From contig NZ_QWGL01000045.1 of NCBI RefSeq assembly GCF_003435375.1, positions 1-15,915 of the forward strand: a stretch of 15,915 nt of DNA, given 5' to 3'. A program made the position numbers and the translations under genes. The DNA is from Clostridium sp. AM34-11AC (GTDB taxonomy: Bacteria > Bacillota > Clostridia > Lachnospirales > Lachnospiraceae). Below the pieces are notes generated by a model. The model did not search any database. It was not told where the DNA came from and saw only the letters and a program-made list of their open reading frames with translations. This document shows, in pieces, positions 7,423 to 12,521 of the stretch; position 1 is the stretch's first letter; every line of letters starts with the position of its first letter.

Positions 7423-8465
7423 TGGAACAAAAGAAAGAAAAAGGATTGCGGATCCGATCCTGTCTGACTGGTGCAATCTGGCTGGCACTTGTATTTTCAA
7501 CAGTCATATCTGCTTTATTATTTGCTTTTTTGAATCATTTTTTTAATCTGCCGGGCAGCATACCTGTGCTTGGCTGGCTTTTGATTTTCAATACATTGAT
7601 TGCAGGGCTGATCACTTCCTTTATCAATGCAAAGTTACTGGAACCAATTACCAGACTTAGTAAAGCAATGAAGGAAGTTTCTCAGGGAGATTTTGAACAG
7701 CATTTGGAAACGAACAGCCGTATAGCAGAAGTTGGAGAATCTTATCAAAGTTTTAACGTTATGACAAAAGAACTTCGTGCAACAGAGGTGCTGCAGATGG
7801 ATTTTGTATCTGATGTTTCTCATGAGTTTAAGACCCCGATTAATGCCATTGAAGGATATACAATGCTGCTTCAGGGAGAAGAACTGTCTCCGGATCAAGA
7901 GGAATATGTAGAAAAAATCTTATTTAACACCCAAAGACTTTCCGGATTGGTTGGTAATATTTTGCTGTTATCCAAGTTAGAGAATCAGAATATACCAATG
8001 AAAAAAACAAAATATCGTCTGGATGAACAGATCCGCCAGGCATTTCTTTCATTGGAAACAAAATGGACAGAAAAAGAAATTGGTTTTCAGGTAGAATTGG
8101 AGGAAGTTAAATATACTGGGAATGAAGGACTTTTTATGCATATCTGGATAAATCTTTTGGATAATGCGATTAAGTTCAGTCCTGCAAAGGGGACAATTAT
8201 GATGTTTCTGAAGCAGGAAAAGGATTCTGTAATGTTTATTCTGGAAGATGAAGGACCGGGAATAGAGGATGATGTGAAAACCAGAATATTTGATAAATTT
8301 TATCAGGCAGACGGTTCTCACAAAGCAGAAGGAAATGGTCTCGGCCTTGCACTTGTGAAACGGATCGTAGATAGTGCTGGCGGGACAATCAAGGCAGAAA
8401 ACCGGGAATATGGTGGATGCAGATTTGTTGTAGAGCTTCCAATACAGAAAGATGAGGCCATATAA
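7422..8465 (+). CDS. HAMP-containing sensor histidine kinase with a minimal external loop
   Basis: A 347-residue kinase partnered with the upstream response regulator. Two membrane segments (about 14-40 and 48-70) are separated by only about 8 residues, so there is no periplasmic-type sensor domain and the signal is probably read in or at the membrane. A HAMP domain follows (about 71-123). The dimerisation box has the phospho-acceptor H134 (Val-Ser-His-Glu-Phe-Lys-Thr-Pro). The ATPase domain shows the N box (N244-Leu-Leu-Asp-Asn), Asp-Glu-Gly-Pro-Gly at 276-280 and Gly-Asn-Gly-Leu-Gly-Leu at 304-309. Kinases with this short-loop shape in Firmicutes often answer cell-envelope stress, which fits the flanking membrane-lipid genes. 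Confidence 0.94.
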   Translation: MEQKKEKGLRIRSCLTGAIWLALVFSTVISALLFAFLNHFFNLPGSIPVLGWLLIFNTLIAGLITSFINAKLLEPITRLSKAMKEVSQGDFEQHLETNSRIAEVGESYQSFNVMTKELRATEVLQMDFVSDVSHEFKTPINAIEGYTMLLQGEELSPDQEEYVEKILFNTQRLSGLVGNILLLSKLENQNIPMKKTKYRLDEQIRQAFLSLETKWTEKEIGFQVELEEVKYTGNEGLFMHIWINLLDNAIKFSPAKGTIMMFLKQEKDSVMFILEDEGPGIEDDVKTRIFDKFYQADGSHKAEGNGLGLALVKRIVDSAGGTIKAENREYGGCRFVVELPIQKDEAI

Positions 8466-8496
8466 GTTTAAGAAAAACAGATAGAGGAGGAATTAC

Positions 8497-9561
8497 ATGA
8501 CATTTTATCAGGAATTGCAGTTAAATCAGGCAGGTTCTAAAAATCTGTTGAAAAAGAGTGAAACAGTGAAAGAAAAATCATATCATATACTGGTATATTT
8601 GGTAAAGATAGCTGTTACAATGGCATTTTGTTTTTTATTTGTTACTATTTTCAGTATCTTATTTGGAAATGAGAATAGTATTGTGGGTGTAGTAGTTTTA
8701 TTATGCCTTATGGTATTTCGGAATGCGGATCTGGGGATCCACACCGGACAATCTACGATGCTTTTGGCTTTGTTCTTTGTAATTATGACTGTATGTCCGC
8801 ATTTAGCAAACCAGCTTTCACCGGTACTTGGAATGCTGTTAAATATTGCGGCAATGGCAGTGCTGATTCTGTTCGGATGTCATAACCCATTCATGTTTAA
8901 CCAATCCACATTGGTTCTTGGTTATCTGTTATTGTATGGATATGATGTAACAGGAAAAAGTTATCAGATGCGATTAACCGGAATGGCATTAGGTGCAGCA
9001 CTTACCTGCTTCGTATTTTATCGAAATCATAAAAACAGAACGTATAAAAGAAATTTGAATGATTTGGTACAGGAATTTGATATATCTTCTTCCAGAACAA
9101 AGTGGCAGTTATGTCAGATCATATGCGTACCGGCAGTACTCTGCATTGCGGAACTCTGCAATATGCCACGGGCAATGTGGGCTGGAATTGCGGCAATGTC
9201 AGCAATCTTACCATTTATGGAGGACATGCAATACAGAGTCCGCAAAAGGATTGTCGGAAATATTGCAGGTGTAATATGCTTTACAGTACTATATTTTCTG
9301 CTTCCGTCATCCATCTATACATACATAGGAATCCTTGGCGGAATTGGTGTAGGACTTTCTGCAAAATATGGCTGGCAGGCAGTATTTAACACATTTGGTG
9401 CTTTGGCCATTGCTACAGAGAGTTATGGACTAAAAGGAGCAGTTGGTCTTAGAGTGATTCAGAATGTTTTTGGCGTTGTATTTGCATTAATATTTTGTTC
9501 TATGTTTTATTGGCTTATGTCGAAAAAAAAGGAAACAGTGGTAACCGTGGCTGCAAAATAA
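8497..9561 (+). CDS. FUSC-type integral membrane protein
   Basis: A 354-residue membrane protein with a duplicated architecture: an N-terminal bundle of about six hydrophobic segments (roughly 28-175), a soluble, charged linker (about 176-200) with several Arg and Lys, and a second hydrophobic bundle (about 205-342). This is the layout of the fusaric-acid-resistance (FUSC/YccC-like) family, some members of which export aromatic acids or lipids. The half-length size and a Pro-Arg-Ala-Met-Trp-Ala-Gly-Ile-Ala-Ala-Met-Ser segment in the second bundle support it. GGAGG precedes the ATG, and a terminator lies about 90 nt downstream. As last gene of the operon it is a plausible output of the two-component system. 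Its substrate is unknown. Confidence 0.72.
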   Translation: MTFYQELQLNQAGSKNLLKKSETVKEKSYHILVYLVKIAVTMAFCFLFVTIFSILFGNENSIVGVVVLLCLMVFRNADLGIHTGQSTMLLALFFVIMTVCPHLANQLSPVLGMLLNIAAMAVLILFGCHNPFMFNQSTLVLGYLLLYGYDVTGKSYQMRLTGMALGAALTCFVFYRNHKNRTYKRNLNDLVQEFDISSSRTKWQLCQIICVPAVLCIAELCNMPRAMWAGIAAMSAILPFMEDMQYRVRKRIVGNIAGVICFTVLYFLLPSSIYTYIGILGGIGVGLSAKYGWQAVFNTFGALAIATESYGLKGAVGLRVIQNVFGVVFALIFCSMFYWLMSKKKETVVTVAAK

Positions 9562-9649
9562 CGTGGGTTAGAAAGAAAAAAGGTTAATCCGGAGATGGCA
9601 GCTTTGCTGACGAGTCTGGCAAAGAGTATAAAGATGTAAGGGAAAATGT

Positions 9650-9698
9650 AAGATCTGTTGGCTTTGGGAAGAATCCTAAGGGTGACAGATCTTTTTTT
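9650..9698 (+). terminator. Rho-independent terminator of the PLD-TCS-FUSC operon
   Basis: AAGATCTGT (9650-9658) pairs with ACAGATCTT (9685-9693), followed by an uninterrupted T-run. The 26-nt apical part can form a second stem (9661-9681). The rest of the gap between the FUSC stop and the DUF6088 remnant (9562-9833) holds only a weak TATAAT at 9775-9780 without a well-spaced -35. Confidence 0.85.
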
Positions 9699-9833
9699 AT
9701 GTTTTATTCTGCTTTGGATATACTAACCATAGTGCTAAAATTACATTGCCAGATCGTGAAAACAGGATATAGAATATAATTAACAAAAATAACCATATAG
9801 GTTATAAATATTTAGGGGAAAGGAATGAGGTTT

Positions 9834-9906
9834 ATGTTATATGAATTTTTGAAAGACAATTATAAGGAAGCAGAGCCTATATTCTTTTCTGATATAGTGA
9901 TTAAGG
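9834..9906 (+). pseudogene. DUF6088 (AbiEi-like antitoxin) N-terminal fragment
   Basis: ATG at 9834 (or 9825 in the same frame) opens a 34-codon frame ending with TGA at 9936-9938. Its first 24 residues, beginning Met-Leu-Tyr-Glu-Phe-Leu-Lys-Asp and continuing to Glu-Pro-Ile-Phe-Phe-Ser-Asp-Ile, match what I recall of the N-terminal winged helix of DUF6088 proteins, relatives of the AbiEi antitoxin transcription factor of type IV toxin-antitoxin systems. After about 9906 the DNA changes to a different gene's sequence in another frame, so only the first helices remain and no antitoxin function is expected. AGGGG about 10 nt upstream of 9825 is a leftover ribosome binding site. Confidence 0.6.
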
Positions 9907-10293
9907 GAAACCGTGCATTTTCTGAATCAGGTGGATGAAGCTGACCTGCTCAAGCTGATGGACGAGGAAGAAGTTGCAGAGTTCACCAAGCCGATTGAGG
10001 AAACAAAGCCGGAAGTGGTTGAAACAGTTCCTGAAATTACAGAACCGGCGCCGGAGGAAAAGCCAAAATCCACGAATATGCTCCCAGCGATTCTTACTCT
10101 GATTGTGCTTGCCTGTGGTGGTGGATTCTTCGTATTTAAGAAAGTCCAGGAAAAGAAGAAGGAACAGGAAGCGGCAAAGCCTGCCCCGGATGCTGATTAT
10201 GTGGACGATGACGAGGACTATGGGTACGATCCGGAGTTTGAGGACGATGATGCAGATAGCTCCGTCGATGAAGATGATAATGAACCTGTGTAA
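9907..10293 (+). pseudogene. DUF4366 / CD1107-type ICE protein, 5'-truncated
   Basis: From about 9907 the sequence encodes Glu-Thr-Val-His-Phe-Leu-Asn-Gln-Val-Asp-Glu-Ala-Asp-Leu, a segment I recognise from the DUF4366 (CD1107 family) proteins of Tn1549-like conjugative elements, where it ends the large extracellular domain. The remaining part shows a Glu/Pro-rich spacer, one membrane helix (Met-Leu-Pro-Ala-Ile-Leu-Thr ... Phe-Phe-Val-Phe) with Lys-rich residues after it, and a very acidic Asp/Glu tail. The N-terminal two thirds, signal peptide and ribosome binding site are missing; a GTG at 9913 has no proper start context. The protein is probably not made. A hairpin follows directly after the stop. 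Confidence 0.8.
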
Positions 10294-10315
10294 ACAGGAT
10301 AGGCTTGATGCCTGG

Positions 10316-10336
10316 GGCAATCTTCGGATTGCCTTT
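10316..10336 (+). terminator. UUCG-tetraloop hairpin after the DUF4366 remnant
   Basis: GGCAATC (10316-10322), loop TTCG and GATTGCC (10327-10333), then TTT. The stem is strong but the T-tract is short; it probably ended the mobile-element transcript. Confidence 0.6.
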
Positions 10337-10344
10337 ACATAGCA
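10334..10344 (+). repeat. 11-bp direct repeat, left copy
   Basis: TTTACATAGCA occurs here and again at 11683-11693. The two copies bracket the Fic gene with its repeats and palindrome. They could be a target-site duplication or a short recombination site. Confidence 0.5.
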
Positions 10345-10347
10345 TCT

Positions 10348-10384
10348 GCTTTCAAAAAATAAAATATTTTGTGTTTTTGAAAGC
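10348..10384. repeat. A/T-rich inverted repeat
   Basis: GCTTTCAAAAA (10348-10358) is the exact reverse complement of TTTTTGAAAGC (10374-10384), and the 15-nt centre contains AAAATATTTT. It sits just inside the left 11-bp direct repeat. It could be a cruciform, a bidirectional terminator or the end of a mobile unit. Confidence 0.65.
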
Positions 10385-10449
10385 GACCTCTTGAATATTC
10401 TGTGTGGTAGGTGTGCATACTATTATTTCAGTCATAGTGACCGGAAAAT

Positions 10450-10506
10450 TTATCTGCCTCATCCCATTGAAATCTCCGTCATTTTAGAGTAAAATGAGGC
10501 AGATAA
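10450..10506 (+). promoter_or_regulatory. Perfect 13-bp inverted repeat upstream of fic (operator or RNA switch)
   Basis: TTATCTGCCTCAT (10450-10462) and ATGAGGCAGATAA (10494-10506) are exact reverse complements. A third near-copy, ATGAGGTAGATAA (10514-10526), holds the fic ribosome binding site. Inside the loop an 8-bp stem, TCATTTTA/TAAAATGA (10479-10497), competes with the second arm. The arrangement suits either an operator array or alternative RNA folding. Confidence 0.6.
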
Positions 10507-10526
10507 TTCTGAAATGAGGTAGATAA
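10471..10526 (+). repeat. 56-bp inverted repeat flanking fic, left copy
   Basis: Compared with the reverse complement of 11581-11636, the first 12 bases (AATCTCCGTCAT) and last 17 bases (TGAAATGAGGTAGATAA) are identical and the total length is the same (56). The 27-base middle differs: it carries the ATGAGG motif here and its reverse complement in the other copy. Confidence 0.75.
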
Positions 10527-10527
10527 C

Positions 10528-11568
10528 ATGAGAGCTTTTGATTATATAAAAGAGCCAGAAAAGTTGCTTACTCCTGAAATTGTACAGATGATTGGAAAAA
10601 TTCATGAGCACAAAGGTAAGCAAGAGCTATTTTTGGAAGCTAATATTGATGAATTGAAAACCCTTCTTGAAGTCGCTTTGATTCAAAGTACAGGTGCTTC
10701 TAACCGTATTGAGGGTATTTATACAACAGATAAGAGATTGGAAGAATTGGTCAGCCAAAAGGCAGAACCAAGAAACCGATCTGAGCAGGAAATCTCAGGT
10801 TACCGAGAGGTGCTTTCTACAATCCACGAAAGCTATGAGTATATTGTGCCCAGACCTAATATTATTTTGCAGCTTCATCGTGATTTGTATTCCTATGCCG
10901 GTTCCGGTGGAGAATATAAAAATGCTGATAATGTAATTGCAGAAACAGATGCAGAAGGTCACCAGAAAGCAAGGTTTATTCCGGTTCCTGCCTTTCAGAC
11001 TGCGGAAGCTATGGATGAATTGTGCAGACAGTTTTTAGAAGCATGGAATACTGATAAAATTGATAGATTACTTTTGATACCTATGTTTATTCTGGATTTC
11101 CTCTGTATCCACCCTTTCAATGACGGAAATGGACGCATGAGCCGTTTACTGTCGCTTCTTTTGTACTATAAGGCAGGATATATTGTAGGAAAATATGTCA
11201 GCATGGAAATGTTGATTGAAAAAACAAAGGAAACTTACTATGAAGCATTGCAGGCAAGTTCGACAGGATGGCATGAAAATGAGAACAGCTATGAGCCTTT
11301 TGTTAAGTATTATCTGGGTATCATGTTGAAAGCATATAATGAATTTGAAAGCCGTGTAGAACATTTAAAGAACCGCACTCTTTCTAAGCCCGAAAGAATT
11401 AAAGCGATGATTGATCAGAAAGTTGGTAAAATCACAAAGAAAGAAATTATGGATGCTCACCCTGATATAAGCAAAACCACGGTGGAACGCACTCTGGCAG
11501 ATTTAGTTAAGAGTGAGTACATTGCGAAGGTCGGTTCAGGTCCGGCTACAGGATATGTAAAAATCTAA
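10528..11568 (+). CDS. fic: Class II Fic family protein (putative AMP transferase) with C-terminal winged helix
   Basis: A 346-residue Fic protein that probably transfers AMP (or another nucleotide moiety) from a nucleotide to a target hydroxyl. The catalytic motif H195-P-F-N-D-G-N-G-R203 is complete. An N-terminal inhibitory helix carries S58-x-x-x-E62-G63, the (S/T)xxxE(G/N) motif that marks class II, self-inhibited enzymes; a separate antitoxin is therefore not required. Residues about 285-346 form a winged helix-turn-helix (Ile-Thr-Lys-Lys-Glu-Ile ... Ser-Lys-Thr-Thr-Val-Glu-Arg-Thr-Leu ... Gly-Tyr-Val), suggesting DNA binding and perhaps autoregulation at the ATGAGG(T/C)AGATAA motifs. 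The ribosome binding site AGGT lies in one of those motifs, 8 nt before the ATG. The gene is bracketed by inverted repeats and closed by a terminator made from the same motif. Confidence 0.93.
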   Translation: MRAFDYIKEPEKLLTPEIVQMIGKIHEHKGKQELFLEANIDELKTLLEVALIQSTGASNRIEGIYTTDKRLEELVSQKAEPRNRSEQEISGYREVLSTIHESYEYIVPRPNIILQLHRDLYSYAGSGGEYKNADNVIAETDAEGHQKARFIPVPAFQTAEAMDELCRQFLEAWNTDKIDRLLLIPMFILDFLCIHPFNDGNGRMSRLLSLLLYYKAGYIVGKYVSMEMLIEKTKETYYEALQASSTGWHENENSYEPFVKYYLGIMLKAYNEFESRVEHLKNRTLSKPERIKAMIDQKVGKITKKEIMDAHPDISKTTVERTLADLVKSEYIAKVGSGPATGYVKI

Positions 11569-11580
11569 GTCATAAATTAT

Positions 11581-11636
11581 TTATCTACCTCATTTCATAT
11601 ACAGATGAGGTAGATATTTTTACGATGACGGAGATT
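11581..11636 (-). repeat. 56-bp inverted repeat flanking fic, right copy
   Basis: The reverse complement begins AATCTCCGTCAT (11636-11625) and ends TGAAATGAGGTAGATAA (11597-11581), as in the left copy at 10471-10526, with identical total length. It starts 12 bp after the fic stop and includes the terminator hairpin. Confidence 0.75.
11582..11621 (+). terminator. fic terminator built from the ATGAGGTAGATA motif
   Basis: TATCTACCTCAT (11582-11593) and ATGAGGTAGATA (11605-11616) form a perfect 12-bp stem with an 11-nt loop, followed by TTTTT (11617-11621). Confidence 0.85.
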
Positions 11637-11682
11637 ATAAAACAGAAAATTGTGTCAGGTTGCAAAAATTCTTTCCGAACTT

Positions 11683-11693
11683 TTTACATAGCA
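11683..11693 (+). repeat. 11-bp direct repeat, right copy
   Basis: TTTACATAGCA, identical to 10334-10344 and in the same orientation. It marks the right edge of the Fic-containing segment. Confidence 0.5.
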
Positions 11694-11768
11694 GTCATGC
11701 GCTACGGTGTGGGGCTGTTGTTTTTATAGAGTAATCTTTAGGAACCCTTCGGGTTGTCCTTGCGTACA

Positions 11769-11797
11769 TTGATTCTCAAAAACCGATGTGATATAAT
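11769..11797 (+). promoter_or_regulatory. Strong extended -10 promoter
   Basis: TTGATT (11769-11774), 17-nt spacer, TATAAT (11792-11797), with TG one base before the -10. It is the best promoter on the plus strand of the mobile region and would drive the structured leader and tnpV. Confidence 0.75.
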
Positions 11798-12000
11798 TTG
11801 TAGCATAGACAAAGTGACAAATTAGAATTTGAATTTCTACAAATTATGACCTCTTAACAGAGGTTACAGGTTATCAATAAAATCCTCCAAAGGCCTAGAA
11901 AATAAAGGATTTTTCGCAGTGTGCTCACCTTATCCCTTTATACGATTTCACTTTTGTTTATGCTTCCCTTGTAACCTCATAAGGGAAAAATCAAGGGAAG
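11793..12000 (+). ncRNA. Structured leader or small RNA upstream of tnpV
   Basis: This gene-free stretch holds a series of hairpins after the promoter. ATAATTTGTAG (11793-11803) pairs with CTACAAATTAT (11837-11847). ACCTCT (11849-11854) pairs with AGAGGT (11859-11864). AAAATCCT (11879-11886) pairs with AGGATTTT (11906-11913), followed by T, like a terminator. CTTCCCTTG (11963-11971) pairs with CAAGGGAAG (11992-12000). GAGGTTACA (11860-11868) can alternatively pair with TGTAACCTC (11970-11978), linking distant parts. Most of the first arm overlaps the -10 box, so that stem would be only partly in the RNA. The rest suggests an attenuator or a short RNA ending near 11914. The gap from 11637 to 11768 also contains a small AACCC-TTC-GGGTT hairpin (11743-11755) and nothing else I can identify. 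No family is recognised. Confidence 0.45.
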
Positions 12001-12087
12001 AAAAAACTCGTAACACGACATAACAAAATATGGTGATCGGAAAACTGTGGCATATGTGCGAATATAAAAATCTCGGAGGATTACATA

Positions 12088-12464
12088 ATGGAAAAGTACA
12101 TTTATAACGAGCAAAACGGTCTTTGGTATGAGTTGCAAGGCGATTATTACATTCCCTGCCTGACTATCTCGAAGGAAGAACAACAGCCCATCGGCATGTG
12201 GGGCGTCGGCATCTTCGGTATATTCGTGAGTATCGCAAAGGGCTGTATGACAGTCTGCTTCTCAGCGGGAAGCTCAACGGCTACCTTGCCGAGCTGAACG
12301 AACAGGCAGAGAATATGTTCTTTCGGCTGGTAAATGAACTTGCCGAAAAGGAAGGTATCACGGAAACGCTCAAAGCAGAAAATCAGATGCTTTGGGTACA
12401 ACGGATGAATACTGTACGAGCAGCGGCAATAGAACTCGTCAATAATGATCTGATATACGCATAA
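12088..12464 (+). pseudogene. tnpV: TnpV, transposon-encoded protein, frameshifted
   Basis: Two overlapping frames join into one TnpV-like protein of about 125 residues, known from Tn4451-type and other clostridial mobile elements, function not well defined. Frame one gives residues 1 to about 38 (Met-Glu-Lys-Tyr-Ile ... Pro-Ile-Gly-Met-Trp-Gly) behind a good CGGAGG site. Frame two, visible from 12198, gives the remainder (Arg-Arg-His-Leu-Arg ... Lys-Leu-Asn-Gly-Tyr-Leu-Ala-Glu ... Glu-Asn-Gln-Met-Leu-Trp-Val-Gln-Arg-Met-Asn) to the normal C-terminus with a Glu-Leu-Val-Asn-Asn-Asp-Leu-Ile-Tyr end. One base is missing in the G-run near 12200-12204. A strong terminator follows. The identification is from the conserved Pro-Ile-Gly and Trp-Val-Gln-Arg-Met-Asn segments. 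Confidence 0.82.
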
Positions 12465-12471
12465 TAGATAC

Positions 12472-12506
12472 ACGGCGGCAAGGACACTCCTTGCCGCCGT
12501 TTTCTT
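12472..12506 (+). terminator. Strong rho-independent terminator after tnpV
   Basis: ACGGCGGCAAGGA (12472-12484) and TCCTTGCCGCCGT (12488-12500) form a 13-bp stem with a CAC loop, followed by a T-rich run. It also separates the mobile debris from the convergent restriction-modification locus. Confidence 0.9.
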
Positions 12507-12521
12507 TGCCCGGAGACTAAA

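Noticed and set aside
9595..9639. Mini-ORF of 14 codons (ATG GCA GCT ...) after the FUSC stop
   Set aside because: GGAG lies directly against the ATG with no spacing, and nothing else supports translation.
9834..9938. A functional AbiE-type toxin-antitoxin system
   Set aside because: Only the first two dozen residues of a DUF6088-like protein remain and no nucleotidyltransferase toxin gene follows.
10450..11616. CRISPR-like array from the repeated ATGAGG(C/T)AGATAA motif
   Set aside because: The copies are few, in both orientations, irregularly spaced and tied to one gene; there are no spacer-sized unique units.
11846..11857. Leader peptide ATG ACC TCT TAA in the tnpV leader
   Set aside because: It is only three codons long, without a ribosome binding site, and lies within a hairpin; not enough to claim translational attenuation.
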